This document shows positions 28,189-41,025 of a stretch of 64,000 nt of DNA, one piece after another. The position numbers and the translations under genes were made by a program. Numbering within the stretch: the stretch's first letter is position 1; every line of letters begins with the position of its first letter. Under the pieces are notes generated by a model. It searched no databases and had not been told where the DNA came from. It saw nothing but the letters and a program-made list of their open reading frames with translations. The stretch is from JAOUJD01 sp963841815 (GTDB taxonomy: Bacteria; Pseudomonadota; Gammaproteobacteria; Burkholderiales; Burkholderiaceae_F), in NCBI GenBank assembly GCA_963841815.1, contig CAWJEE010000013.1:62001-126000 (forward strand), read 5' to 3'.

Positions 28189-28938
28189 ATGGACTTCCGG
28201 CGCTCGGACCTCGCGCACGGGCATGAACTCGAAGGCCTGGTCGTCGTCGTCGACGTGCTGCGGGCCTTTTCCACTTCGGCGTACGCCTTCGCGGCCGGCG
28301 CCCGTGCGATCATCGTGGCGCACTCGCTCGACGAGATCGATCCGCTCAAGCGGCTGCACGCGCCCGCCATCACCGTCGGGGCGCAGCCGGGCGGATTCCC
28401 AGTGCCCGGCCTCGACTACGGCAACTCTCCGGCCAGCATCGCGCCGCTCGACCTCTCCGGCGTCACGCTCGTCGAATACAGCGCCGGTGGGGTGCGCGGG
28501 CTCATCGACTGCGACCACGCCTCGGAAGTTCTCGCCGGCAGCCTGGTCTGCGCCCGCGCCACGGCGGAGTACATCCGGTTCCGGGATCCGCCGGTCGTCA
28601 CCTTCGTCATCACTGGCCTGTGGACCGATCGCGACGGCGACGAGGATCACGCGTGCGCGGACCTGATCGAGGCCTACCTGCGCGGCCGGTCGCCGGTGCT
28701 GCCCGACTTCGAGGAGCGGGTGCGCCAATCGGACTTCGGCCGCCGCTTCGGTCACCCCGATCACTCCCACCTTCCTGCCGACGATCTCGACCTTTGCGCC
28801 AGGGCCGACCGGTTCGCGTTCGCCATGCCGATGCGCCACGACGGCGACCGGCTCGTGATCGAATCCGAGCCAATGCGCACCGGGCCTGGCCTCCGCACGG
28901 GCGGCTCGCCCGATCCGGGGGCGACGCGCGCCATGTAG
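28189..28938 (+). CDS. 2-phosphosulfolactate phosphatase family protein (ComB-like)
   Basis: A 249-residue protein with the ComB-family N-terminal motif VVVVDVLRAFSTSAYAFAAGA-like (residues about 15-35) and the internal ATAEYIRF block. Archaeal ComB removes phosphate from 2-phosphosulfolactate in coenzyme M synthesis. Bacterial homologues are mostly uncharacterised Mg-dependent phosphatases. The start at ATG 28189 removes a non-family N-terminal extension. It lies 17 bp after the ferredoxin-domain protein on the same strand and may be the last gene of that operon. I cannot link its activity to the redox genes. Confidence 0.65.
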   Translation: MDFRRSDLAHGHELEGLVVVVDVLRAFSTSAYAFAAGARAIIVAHSLDEIDPLKRLHAPAITVGAQPGGFPVPGLDYGNSPASIAPLDLSGVTLVEYSAGGVRGLIDCDHASEVLAGSLVCARATAEYIRFRDPPVVTFVITGLWTDRDGDEDHACADLIEAYLRGRSPVLPDFEERVRQSDFGRRFGHPDHSHLPADDLDLCARADRFAFAMPMRHDGDRLVIESEPMRTGPGLRTGGSPDPGATRAM

Positions 28939-29061
28939 TACCCTGCCGCCGGCGCCGACGGCCTTCGCGACCGCCGCGATTGTGCCGGACGGACGCGGGC
29001 CCTGCCTGCCACGCCGCGAGCGGTACTCTCGCCGCGAAAAAATCACACCAAGGGGAAATCG

Positions 29062-29439
29062 ATGAGCAATTTCTGGGACTCCGTGTGGCTGATCTTCTCG
29101 GCCTTCCTGTTCGTTGCGTACCTGTTCGTGATGTTCCAGGTGATCACGGACCTGTTTCGCGACGACAAGGTCAGCGGCTTCGGCAAGGCGGCGTGGATCG
29201 TCGGCCTGATCTTCCTGCCGATGCTGACCGCGCTCTTTTACATCATCACGCGCGGCAGCGGGATGGCGGAGCGGCAGCGCGCGGTGGTGCAGCGCGCGAA
29301 GGCCGACACCGACGCCTACATCCGGCAGGTGGCGGGAAAGTCGCCAGCGGAGCAGATCGCCGACGCCAAGGCACTGCTCGACGCCGGCACGATCGCGCCC
29401 GAGGAGTTCCAGCGCCTGAAGGCCAAGGCGCTCGCCTGA
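29062..29439 (+). CDS. Small membrane protein: PLDc_N-type domain plus SHOCT motif
   Basis: 125 residues. Two transmembrane segments (about 7-30 and 45-65), with the phospholipase-D-nuclease N-terminal pattern VITDLFRDDKVSGFGKAAWIV between them, are followed by a helical stretch. A C-terminal SHOCT module closes the protein (ADAKALLDAGTIAPEEFQRL, 104-123). Function unknown. AAGGGGAAA lies ahead of ATG 29062. It is monocistronic and ends at a strong terminator shared with gltA. Confidence 0.75.
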   Translation: MSNFWDSVWLIFSAFLFVAYLFVMFQVITDLFRDDKVSGFGKAAWIVGLIFLPMLTALFYIITRGSGMAERQRAVVQRAKADTDAYIRQVAGKSPAEQIADAKALLDAGTIAPEEFQRLKAKALA

Positions 29440-29456
29440 GCCGCGAAGCACACGAG

Positions 29457-29484
29457 AAAACGGCGCCCGAAGGCGCCGTTTTTC
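29457..29484. terminator. Bidirectional rho-independent terminator
   Basis: AAAA-CGGCGCC-CGAA-GGCGCCG-TTTTT: a 7-bp GC stem, tetraloop and T-run, with the A-run giving a T-run on the other strand. It lies between the convergent ends of the PLDc_N gene and gltA. Confidence 0.9.
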
Positions 29485-29506
29485 GTTGACGCTATGCCGC
29501 GCGCGA

Positions 29507-30823
<1,317 letters not shown>

Positions 30824-30850
30824 GTCTTGTCGTCCCCGGTTGGCGTTGTC

Positions 30851-31120
30851 TCAGGTCGTCCGCATCCGCCGTAGCAGGTTGCGCACGGCATTGTTGTCCA
30901 GCGCACCTTGGGGGTCTTTGCGCGCCAGCAAAAGGTCGAGCAATTCGTTGTCCGGGAGGTCCAGCAGGGCCTCGAGGGCGAGGATTTCGGTGATGTCCAG
31001 CCCCTCCCCCTCCCGGTCGAGGAAGCGGCTGAGGATGAGGTCGTTCTCGAGCATGCCCCGCCGGGCCCGCCACCGCAGCCGGCGGCGCTTCAGTTCGCCG
31101 ATGACCGGTGGCTCGGACAT
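30851..31120 (-). CDS. sdhE: Succinate dehydrogenase flavinylation factor SdhE
   Basis: An 89-residue assembly factor that helps attach FAD covalently to SdhA. The diagnostic RGMLE (RGxxE) motif is at residues 21-25, preceded by RRRLRWRARR and followed by the acidic helix region ILALEALLDLPDNELLDLL. The start at ATG 31120 is 8 bp from the sdhB stop. Its place between sdhB and gltA is the normal betaproteobacterial order. Confidence 0.92.
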   Translation of the reverse strand: MSEPPVIGELKRRRLRWRARRGMLENDLILSRFLDREGEGLDITEILALEALLDLPDNELLDLLLARKDPQGALDNNAVRNLLRRMRTT

Positions 31121-31128
31121 GGCCGGGC

Positions 31129-31890
31129 CTAGACCGCCCGCCGCACCAGCATCTCCTTGATCTTGCCGATCGCCCGGCTCGGATTCAGGCCCTTCGGACA
31201 GACGTCCACGCAGTTCATGATCGTGTGGCAGCGGAACAGCCGGTACGGGTCGTTCAGGTTGTCCAGCCGCTCGCTCGTGGCCTGGTCGCGGCTGTCGGCG
31301 ATGAAGCGGTAGGCCTGGAGCAGGCCTGCCGGGCCGACGAACTTGTCCGGGTTCCACCAGAAGCTTGGGCAGGCGGTCGAGCAGCACGCGCACAGGATGC
31401 ACTCGTACAGGCCGTCGAGTTCCTCGCGTTCCTCCGGCGACTGCAGCCGCTCGGTTTCCGGCGGCGGCGTGTCGTTGATCAGGTAGGGCTTGATCGAGTT
31501 GTACTGCTTGAAGAACTGCGACATGTCGACGATCAGGTCGCGGATGACCGGCAGGCCCGGCAGCGGCTTGAGGACGATGGGATCCTTCAGGTCGCGCAGG
31601 TTCGTGACGCATGCCAGCCCGTTCTTGCCGTTGATGTTCATGGCGTCCGAGCCGCACACGCCTTCGCGGCAGCTCCGGCGGAACGAGACGCTGTCGTCGA
31701 AGTCGCTCTTGATGCGCATCAGGGCATCCAGCAGCATCTTGTCGTGCGCCTGCAGCCGGACCTCGAGCTTCTGCATGTACGGCCGCGCGTCCTTGTCCGG
31801 GTCGTATCGATAGATCTCGAACCGAACCGTCCGCGTGCCGGCCGCCGCTCCCGCCACGGCGGTCGTCTCCGTGTTGCTGTTCGCAGTCAT
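31129..31890 (-). CDS. sdhB: Succinate dehydrogenase iron-sulfur subunit
   Basis: Carries electrons from SdhA flavin to quinone through three clusters. Length is 253 residues. The [2Fe-2S] ligands are CREGVCGSDAMNINGKNGLAC, read as CREGVC and GLAC (near 75-95). The [4Fe-4S] motif is CILCACCSTACP (near 168) and the [3Fe-4S] motif CHTIMNCVDVCPKGLNP (near 225). The N-terminus has a short extra Thr/Ala stretch before VRFEIYRYDPD. Operon neighbour of sdhA and sdhE. Confidence 0.96.
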   Translation of the reverse strand: MTANSNTETTAVAGAAAGTRTVRFEIYRYDPDKDARPYMQKLEVRLQAHDKMLLDALMRIKSDFDDSVSFRRSCREGVCGSDAMNINGKNGLACVTNLRDLKDPIVLKPLPGLPVIRDLIVDMSQFFKQYNSIKPYLINDTPPPETERLQSPEEREELDGLYECILCACCSTACPSFWWNPDKFVGPAGLLQAYRFIADSRDQATSERLDNLNDPYRLFRCHTIMNCVDVCPKGLNPSRAIGKIKEMLVRRAV

Positions 31891-31926
31891 GCGTCTACCT
31901 CGGTAACTTGGATCTGCCGTATGTGT

Positions 31927-33699
31927 CTAGAACGTGCGCTTCTTGGGCTCGAACGTGGGCACCGTGAGCGGCTTCATGTTGACCGGCTTGTAATCCAGCC
32001 GACTGCCTTCCGAATAGAACAGCGTGTGCCGCAGCCACTGCCCGTCGTCCCGCTCGGGGAAGTCGTCGCGCGCGTGCGCGCCGCGGCTCTCAGTGCGGGC
32101 GGCGGCCGACACCACCGTGGCACGCGCGGTCTCGACCAGGTTTTCGAGCTCCATCGCCTCGATGCGCGCCGTGTTGAACACCTTCGATTTGTCGGCGATC
32201 GCCACATGCTGCGAGCGCTCGGCCAGTTCGTTGATCTTGCGGACGCCTTCGTCCAGCAGCGCGCCGGTGCGGAAGACACCGCAGTGCGCCTGCATCGCCT
32301 TGCGGATCCCGTTGGCCACGTCCTGCACACGCTCGCCCTTGTCGCGCCCATCCAGCGCCGCAAGGCGGGCCAGCGTCCGGTCGCCGCCGTCTTCCGGGAA
32401 GGTGTGATGGCCCTGCTTCTGGAAACCCTGCTCGACGATGTGGTTGCCGGCCGCGCGCCCGAACACGACGAGGTCGAGAAGCGAATTGGTGCCGAGCCGG
32501 TTCGCGCCGTGCACGGACACGCAGGCGCACTCGCCGATCGCGTACAGGCCGTTGACCACGGCATTCGGCTGGCCGTCCTTCGGGACGACGACCTGGCCGT
32601 GATAGTTCGCCGGGATGCCGCCCATCTGGTAGTGGATGGTCGGCACCACCGGGATCGGCTCGCGGATCGGATCGACGTTGGAAAACGTGATCGCGATCTC
32701 GCGGATCGACGGCAGCCGCTTCATGATGGTCTCGGCACCGAGGTGATCGAGCTTCAGCAGCACGTGGTCCTTGTTCGGGCCGCAGCCGCGTCCTTCCTTG
32801 ATCTCCTGGTCCATCGAGCGGGACACGAAGTCGCGCGGCGCGAGGTCCTTCAGCGTCGGCGCGTAGCGCTCCATGAAGCGCTCGCCGTTGGAGTTGAGCA
32901 GGATGCCGCCCTCGCCCCGCACACCTTCGGTGATCAGCACGCCCGCGCCGGCCACGCCAGTCGGGTGGAACTGCCAGAACTCCATGTCCTCGAGCGGGAT
33001 GCCCGCCCGGGCGACGAGTCCCAGGCCGTCGCCGGTGTTGATGTAGGCGTTGGTCGACGCGTCGAAGATGCGGCCGGCGCCGCCGGTGGCGAGCACCGTG
33101 ACCTTCGACTCGAAGATCATCGGCTCGCCGGTTTCCATCTCGAGCGCGATCACGCCGACGACGTCGCCGTCGAAATTGCGGATCAGGTCGAGCGCCATCC
33201 ACTCGACGAAGAACTGCGTGCGCGACGCGACGTTGCGCTGATACAGCGTGTGCAGCAGCGCATGCCCCGTGCGGTCCGCGGCGGCGCACGCGCGCGGCAC
33301 CGGCTTCTCGCCGAAGTTCGCCGAGTGGCCGCCGAACGGGCGCTGGTAGATCGTGCCGTCGGGGTTGCGGTCGAACGGCATGCCGAAGTGCTCGAGCTCG
33401 TACACGACCTTCGGCGCCTCGCGGCACATGAACTCGATCGCGTCCTGGTCGCCGAGATAGTCCGATCCCTTGACGGTGTCGAACATGTGCCAGAGCCAGT
33501 TGTCCTCGGTCATGTTGCCGAGCGACGCGCCGATGCCGCCCTGCGCGGCCACCGTGTGCGAACGGGTCGGAAACACCTTGGACAGCACGGCCACGTTCAT
33601 GCCCGCGTTGGCGAGTTGCAGCGAGCAGCGCATGCCGGACCCGCCGGCACCAACGATGACGGCGTCGAAGCGACGGCGCGCGACTTTCGAAGCAGCCAT
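31927..33699 (-). CDS. sdhA: Succinate dehydrogenase flavoprotein subunit
   Basis: Oxidises succinate to fumarate. Length is 590 residues. The FAD motif VIVGAGGSGMRC is near residue 14, SHTVAAQGGIGA with the flavin-linked histidine near 47, and the substrate-site block HPTG near 245. The C-terminal half has HGANRLGTNSLLD and ARDDFPERDD. I chose ATG 33699 because the upstream in-frame extension falls inside sdhD. It lies 2 bp from the sdhD stop. Confidence 0.96.
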   Translation of the reverse strand: MAASKVARRRFDAVIVGAGGSGMRCSLQLANAGMNVAVLSKVFPTRSHTVAAQGGIGASLGNMTEDNWLWHMFDTVKGSDYLGDQDAIEFMCREAPKVVYELEHFGMPFDRNPDGTIYQRPFGGHSANFGEKPVPRACAAADRTGHALLHTLYQRNVASRTQFFVEWMALDLIRNFDGDVVGVIALEMETGEPMIFESKVTVLATGGAGRIFDASTNAYINTGDGLGLVARAGIPLEDMEFWQFHPTGVAGAGVLITEGVRGEGGILLNSNGERFMERYAPTLKDLAPRDFVSRSMDQEIKEGRGCGPNKDHVLLKLDHLGAETIMKRLPSIREIAITFSNVDPIREPIPVVPTIHYQMGGIPANYHGQVVVPKDGQPNAVVNGLYAIGECACVSVHGANRLGTNSLLDLVVFGRAAGNHIVEQGFQKQGHHTFPEDGGDRTLARLAALDGRDKGERVQDVANGIRKAMQAHCGVFRTGALLDEGVRKINELAERSQHVAIADKSKVFNTARIEAMELENLVETARATVVSAAARTESRGAHARDDFPERDDGQWLRHTLFYSEGSRLDYKPVNMKPLTVPTFEPKKRTF

Positions 33700-33701
33700 G
33701 C

Positions 33702-34076
33702 TCACACTCTCCACAGAATTTGCACGGACCACACGGCGCAGGCCAGCAGCCACAGCACCGTGAGCGTCTGCAAGGCCAGGCGCATCCACACCGGCTTCAC
33801 GTAATCCAGCCAGATGTCCTTCACCCCGATCCACGCGTGGTACAGCAGCGCGAACAGCGCGACCAGCGTCAGGACCTTCATCCACATCGGGACGAAGATG
33901 GACGCCCACGCGACGTAGTCGAGCGGTCCGGCGAGGGCGAGGCGCAGGCCGAGAATCGCGAAGAAGACGACGAGGACGAGCGCGGTCAGGCGTTGCAGGA
34001 GGAAGTTGCCGACGCCGTAGTGCGCGCCGACGACGAGGCGCTTGGTGCCGATTCCGGCGCGAGGGGTGGCGGCCAT
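33702..34076 (-). CDS. sdhD: Succinate dehydrogenase membrane anchor, SdhD
   Basis: 124 residues with three membrane helices (about 28-48, 58-80 and 100-122). The block LLYHAWIGVKDIWLDYVKP (near 77-95) carries the haem-ligand histidine and quinone-side residues typical of SdhD. Its ATG overlaps the sdhC stop by one base (TGATG), implying translational coupling. Confidence 0.92.
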   Translation of the reverse strand: MAATPRAGIGTKRLVVGAHYGVGNFLLQRLTALVLVVFFAILGLRLALAGPLDYVAWASIFVPMWMKVLTLVALFALLYHAWIGVKDIWLDYVKPVWMRLALQTLTVLWLLACAVWSVQILWRV

Positions 34077-34495
34077 CAGAACGCTCCGAAGAGTTTCAGC
34101 GCTGCGACGAGCGTCAGCGGCAGGCTGATCGCGAAGACCGCGAGCGCGCTCCTGCGTGCCTGTGGCAGGTCGAGGCCGACGTGCAGGTCGAGGACCAGGT
34201 AGCGGATCCCGGCCACCAGGTGGTGCAGGAAGCCCCAGATCAGGAACAGCAGCACCAGCTTCACGACCCAGCCGGACGCGACCATGGCCATTCGATCGAA
34301 GGTGCTCTCCGAGATCAGGCTGAGGTCGAACATCCACAGCAGGAACGGAAGCGCCAGGAACAGCGCGGCGCCACTGATCCTGTGCAGGATCGACACCATT
34401 GCCGGCATCGGCATGCGGTATTGAACGATCTGCGTGACGTGGATGTTGCGGAACTCGGGGCGGTTTCTTCTTGGCGCGGCAGCGGGGGTGCTCAT
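34076..34495 (-). CDS. sdhC: Succinate dehydrogenase cytochrome b556 subunit, SdhC
   Basis: 139 residues with three membrane helices. SILHRISGAALFLALPFLLW (near 35-54) contains the conserved S and R of the quinone site, and FLHHLVAGIRYLVLDLHVG the haem ligand. ATG 34495 (MSTPAAAPRRNRPEF) is preferred to the longer reading from 34564, which would run into the gntR end. Only 71 bp separate it from gntR; a weak TTGTCG-17-AGAATA is visible there but I do not rely on it. Confidence 0.93.
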   Translation of the reverse strand: MSTPAAAPRRNRPEFRNIHVTQIVQYRMPMPAMVSILHRISGAALFLALPFLLWMFDLSLISESTFDRMAMVASGWVVKLVLLFLIWGFLHHLVAGIRYLVLDLHVGLDLPQARRSALAVFAISLPLTLVAALKLFGAF

Positions 34496-34566
34496 CCGGT
34501 TGTGCTCTTCGATCGTGGCCCGTGGAGTGACTTTGTATTCTGAACGATTTGGCGACGCCGACAAAA

Positions 34567-35325
34567 TCAGGTGAGCGTGTTGCGATAGTGATGGCGCGCG
34601 GTGACGCTGAGGCCGCGCCGCACTTCAACCGCACGTTCGCCATACGTGTAGGACACGCGTTCGACCAGCAGCAGCGGGTCGCCGGCGCCGACCTGCAGCA
34701 GCCTGGCCGCCTCGGGTTCGGCGGCGACTGCGCGGATGCGTTCCTCGGCGCGGATCATCCGGGTGCCGAACTCGGTCTCGAAAAGACCATAGAGCGGGCC
34801 CTTGTATTCCGCGAGCCGCTCCGTGGTCAGACCCTTGAACGTCGCCCCCGGCAGCCAGATGTCGTCGAGCACGATCGGAATGCCGTCGAATGCGAGTACG
34901 CGGCGAACATAGACGAGTGGGTCGCCCGCGCGCAGGTCGAGCAGGCGCGCGATGTCGGACGGCGCTCGCACGCGCTTGCAGTCCAGGACCCGGCTGACGG
35001 CCGGAACCGGATCGCCCTCGTCCGGCACCACGCGCAGGAAGCGGAACTGGGCGCGCGGTTCGTGGTGCGTGGCGACGAACGTTCCCTTGCCCTGCCGGCG
35101 CACCACCAGGTGCTCGGCCGCAAGGTCGTCGACCGCCTTGCGCACGGTGCCCTGGCTCACCTGGAAACGCGCGGCGAGTTCGATCTCGCTCGGAATGAGT
35201 TCGCCGGGCTTCCACTCGCCCCGCTCGAGGCCCTGGACCAGCAAGTCCTTGATCTGCTGGTACAGCGGCGAAAAGACGGCGGGCCGTCCGGCCCGCGGGG
35301 CGTCGCCGGCGCGGTCATCGATCAT
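34567..35325 (-). CDS. GntR-family (HutC/UTRA type) transcriptional regulator
   Basis: 252 residues. The winged-helix domain spans about 18-88 (PSEIELAARFQVSQGTVRKA, with RRQGKGTFV as the wing). The UTRA effector domain fills the rest (RVLAFDGIPIVLDDIWLPG; VERVSYTYGERAVEVRRG). It is the first gene of the sdh-gltA run and divergent from mdh-acnA, so it is the likely controller of both TCA transcripts. A candidate operator lies about 50 bp upstream of its own start. The effector is unknown; a TCA acid or related carboxylate is a guess. Confidence 0.9.
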   Translation of the reverse strand: MIDDRAGDAPRAGRPAVFSPLYQQIKDLLVQGLERGEWKPGELIPSEIELAARFQVSQGTVRKAVDDLAAEHLVVRRQGKGTFVATHHEPRAQFRFLRVVPDEGDPVPAVSRVLDCKRVRAPSDIARLLDLRAGDPLVYVRRVLAFDGIPIVLDDIWLPGATFKGLTTERLAEYKGPLYGLFETEFGTRMIRAEERIRAVAAEPEAARLLQVGAGDPLLLVERVSYTYGERAVEVRRGLSVTARHHYRNTLT

Positions 35326-35604
35326 GGTTTGGATTTCAGCACAGCCTCATGGGGATGATCTGGATTAAATCATATGTCTTATATAAGATATACCGTCCAG
35401 ATCAAGCAATGCACCCCCGCCCCGCTCGGATGAACCGTTTCCCGACGCGGCAAGGTGGTCTGGCTCAAAGAAATCGCAGATACCCGGCAGTACACTCGAT
35501 CGGCTTGCGCTGCACAAGAATCGTGCCCTCTGCTCCCCGCCCTCGCCGTTCCCCATGCGGACACGCAGTAGCACCTTGCCGTCCTTCCTATGGAGACCCA
35601 CACC
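35326..35604. promoter_or_regulatory. Divergent gntR/mdh regulatory region
   Basis: A 279-bp gap holding the promoters of both TCA transcripts. An AT-rich stretch at 35365-35395 stands out from the high-GC background and contains the palindrome annotated separately. The remaining 200 bp toward mdh have no ORF I believe. AAGGxGG-type ribosome site is absent; CCTATGGAGA precedes mdh. Confidence 0.6.
35373..35392. promoter_or_regulatory. Candidate GntR operator, 20-bp palindrome
   Basis: TATGTCTTATATAAGATATA: the central 12 bases TCTTATATAAGA are a perfect palindrome, and the symmetry continues for three more pairs after one mismatch. It sits in the only AT-rich island of the gntR/mdh gap, as expected for the operator of the adjacent GntR-type regulator. 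Confidence 0.65.
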
Positions 35605-36591
35605 ATGAGTAAAGCGCCCGTCCGCGTCGCCGTCACCGGTGCCGCCGGCCAGATCGGTTATGCCATCCTGTTCCGGATTGCCTCGGGCGAGATGCTCGGC
35701 AAGGACCAACCGGTCCACCTGCAACTGCTGGAGATCCCCGACGAGAAGGCGCAGAAGGCGCTCAAGGGCGTGATGATGGAGCTCGACGACTGCGCGTTCC
35801 CGCTGCTTGCCGGGATGGAATCGCACAGCGATCCGGTGACCGCGTTCAAGGACACCGAAATCGCGGTGCTCGTCGGCGCGCGTCCGCGCGGGCCGGGCAT
35901 GGAGCGCAAGGACCTGCTCGCCGCCAACGCCCAGATCTTCACGGCGCAGGGCAAGGCCCTCGACAAGGCAGCGAGCCGCAACGTCAAGGTGCTGGTCGTC
36001 GGCAACCCCGCGAACACCAATGCCTACATTGCGATGAAGTCCGCACCGTCGCTGCCGAAGGGCAACTTCACCGCGATGCTGCGGCTCGACCACAACCGCG
36101 CGCTGTCGCAACTCGCCGCCAAGACGGGCAAGCCGGTTTCTTCGATCGAGAAGATGATCGTCTGGGGCAACCACTCGCCGACCATGTATCCGGATCTGCG
36201 TTTCGCCACGATCGGCGGCCAGCCCGCCGCGCCGATGGTCGACCAGGCCTGGTACCGGGAAACGTACATGCCGACCGTCGGCAAGCGCGGAGCGGCGATC
36301 ATCGAGGCCCGCGGCCTGTCGTCGGCCGCCTCGGCCGCCAACGCCGCGATCGATCACATCCGCGACTGGGTGCTGGGCACCAACGGCCGTTGGGTCACGA
36401 TGGGCGTGCCGTCCGATGGCAGCTACGGCGTCCCGGAAGAGATCATCTACGGCGTGCCGTGCACGTGCTCGGGCGGCAAGTACGAAGTCGTCAAGGGCCT
36501 GGCGGTCGACGAGTTCTCGCGCGGCAAGATGGACAACACGCTGAAGGAACTCCTCGAGGAGCGCGACGGCGTCAAGCACCTGCTCGCCTGA
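35605..36591 (+). CDS. mdh: Malate dehydrogenase (NAD-dependent)
   Basis: Oxidises malate to oxaloacetate. 328 residues, the dimeric-type size. It has the Rossmann motif VTGAAGQIGYAILFRI near residue 10, substrate arginines in GARPRGPGMERKDLL near 90-105, DHNRA near 160, and the catalytic histidine in WGNHSPTMYPDL near 187. I start at ATG 35605 (MSKAPVRV) rather than 35590. It heads the mdh-acnA unit opposite gntR. Confidence 0.96.
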   Translation: MSKAPVRVAVTGAAGQIGYAILFRIASGEMLGKDQPVHLQLLEIPDEKAQKALKGVMMELDDCAFPLLAGMESHSDPVTAFKDTEIAVLVGARPRGPGMERKDLLAANAQIFTAQGKALDKAASRNVKVLVVGNPANTNAYIAMKSAPSLPKGNFTAMLRLDHNRALSQLAAKTGKPVSSIEKMIVWGNHSPTMYPDLRFATIGGQPAAPMVDQAWYRETYMPTVGKRGAAIIEARGLSSAASAANAAIDHIRDWVLGTNGRWVTMGVPSDGSYGVPEEIIYGVPCTCSGGKYEVVKGLAVDEFSRGKMDNTLKELLEERDGVKHLLA

Positions 36592-36808
36592 GAGCGGCCC
36601 TGTCGGCGTCCGCCCGTGACCCCGCCGCGCATGTCGATTCGTCGGCGTGCGCGGCCGGTTGCGGCTTTCCGGCACGTGCGGCCGTCGCCCTGGCAGGGAG
36701 AACGAGCCGGCCGGCGCATCGGCCGGCGGCAATCGCCACCACGCCCGTCCACGCGTCATTCGACTTGATGGCTACCTGAGAACACACCGAGAGAACCCGG
36801 AGCAACCG
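36592..36808. other. mdh-acnA intergenic gap
   Basis: 217 bp with no supported gene. It contains two short GC-rich inverted repeats around GCCGGCCGGCGCATCGGCCGG (36708-36727), which could form a stem-loop. No clear terminator T-run or promoter, so read-through from mdh into acnA is likely. Confidence 0.4.
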
Positions 36809-39595
<2,787 letters not shown>

Positions 39596-39622
<27 letters not shown>

Positions 39623-39775
39623 GTACGCCGGAAGGCCTCTCAGGGACGCCGCGCGACCGCGCGGCGTGGTACTCAGGCAGCTGCTCGCCGCCTGAGTACG
39701 CCGGAAGGCCTCTCAGGGACGCCGCGCGACCGCGCGGCGTGGTGCTCAGGCAGTTTCTCGCCGCCTGATCCGCCG
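39596..39775 (+). repeat. 73-bp tandem repeat over the acnA 3' end (about 2.4 copies)
   Basis: The unit starts GTACTCAGGCAGCTGCTCGC at 39596 and again at 39669, with a third, diverged start at 39742. Each full unit copies the last codons of acnA with the stop, then GCCGGAAGGCCTCTCAGGG, then a 10-bp-stem hairpin ACGCCGCGCG-AC-CGCGCGGCGT (39646-39667 and 39719-39740). The first two units are almost identical. Confidence 0.9.
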
Positions 39776-39786
39776 CGCGAGCCGAT

Positions 39787-39814
39787 GCAACCGCCGCCCC
39801 GTGCGGCGGTTTGC
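39787..39814 (+). terminator. Probable terminator after acnA
   Basis: GCAACCGCCGC-CCCGT-GCGGCGGTTTGC forms a 9-10-bp stem followed by a short T-rich tail (TTTGCGTTT). It lies after the tandem repeat and before the Mla-type operon. The T-run is weak. Confidence 0.5.
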
Positions 39815-39903
39815 GTTTCGCGAGCTGGCGGAGGGGTCGCGACGACGGCGAACCCGACGAGGCCGCGTGATACCCTCGGCCGGCGCTCGAATGCCGTGCC
39901 AAC

Positions 39904-41025
39904 ATGAACGACGCCCCGCGTGAAGTCCGTCCGCGTGCGCATCTGGAGCGCGCCTCCGATGCTGCCGGCGACGTCCTGCGCCTGACGGGCGCCTGGCGTC
40001 TCGTGGCCATCGAGGCGATCGACGCCGAACTGCGCGCCCTCCAGCTGCCCGAGCGCCTCACGGTCGACGCGAGCCAGCTTGCGGAACTCGACAGCGCGGC
40101 CGCCCTTGCGCTTCTGTCGCGGCTGCCGCCCGCCGTGCAGTGGCGCGGCCTCGCCGCCAACGACGCGCGCATCATCGAGCAGGTGCGCAGCCGCATCGAG
40201 GGAATGCCGGAGCTGCCGCCGCACCGGCGCGAGAGCCTGCTCGAGGCCATTGGCAATCGCGCCAACGGCATTGCCCGCGTGGGCCACGACCATCTCGCGT
40301 TCCTCGGCGCCGCGGTCCTGGGCATCGTCGGCATCGTCCTGCGACCGCGACGCCTCCGGATCCGCGAACTGTCCGCGCAGTTCGAGCAGGTTTGCCTGAA
40401 CGCGATCCCGGTCGTGTCGCTCGTGACGCTGCTGATCGGCGTTGTCGTGACCTACCTGCTCGGCCTGCAGGCGAAGCAGTACGGGGCGAACATCTTCGTC
40501 GTCGACGGCATCGGCATCGGCGCCACCCGCGAGTTCGCGCCGATCATCGTCGCCATCATCGTCGCCGGCCGCTCCGGCGCCGCGTTCACTGCGCAGCTCG
40601 GCTCGATGCGGATGACGGAGGAGACCGACGCCATCCAGACCCTCGGCCTGTCGCCGCTCGACGTGCTGGTGCTGCCGCGCGTGATCGCGCTGATGGTCGC
40701 GATGCCGCTGCTGGTCTTCATCGGCGACGTGATGAGCCTCGCCGGCGGCATGCTGATCGCCGAACCCATGCTCGACATCACGCCGCAGACCTTCCTCGAG
40801 CGGCTGCGCGACGCGCTCGACATCTCCCACGTCTACGTCGGCTTGTCGAAGGCGCCGGTGTTCGCGCTGGCGATCGCGGTGATCGGCTGCCACATGGGGA
40901 TGACCGTCGAGCGCGACACGCGCGCGGTCGGCATGGCGACCACCTCCACGGTCGTGCAAAGCATCGTGTCGGTGATCCTGCTCGACGCCGCCTTCGCCAT
41001 CTTCTACCAGGAGCTCGGAATCTGA
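39904..41025 (+). CDS. mlaE: Mla-type ABC transporter permease with N-terminal STAS-like domain
   Basis: Permease of a phospholipid/ABC MCE-type system in the inner membrane, 373 residues. The first ~100 residues look like a STAS domain (LTVDASQLAELDSAAALALL), so it may replace a separate MlaB. The MlaE domain follows with five or so membrane helices, including GATREFAPIIVAIIVAGRSG near 205 and AVIGCHMGMTVERDTRAVG near 325. Its stop overlaps the ATPase start by one base. Confidence 0.9.
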   Translation: MNDAPREVRPRAHLERASDAAGDVLRLTGAWRLVAIEAIDAELRALQLPERLTVDASQLAELDSAAALALLSRLPPAVQWRGLAANDARIIEQVRSRIEGMPELPPHRRESLLEAIGNRANGIARVGHDHLAFLGAAVLGIVGIVLRPRRLRIRELSAQFEQVCLNAIPVVSLVTLLIGVVVTYLLGLQAKQYGANIFVVDGIGIGATREFAPIIVAIIVAGRSGAAFTAQLGSMRMTEETDAIQTLGLSPLDVLVLPRVIALMVAMPLLVFIGDVMSLAGGMLIAEPMLDITPQTFLERLRDALDISHVYVGLSKAPVFALAIAVIGCHMGMTVERDTRAVGMATTSTVVQSIVSVILLDAAFAIFYQELGI

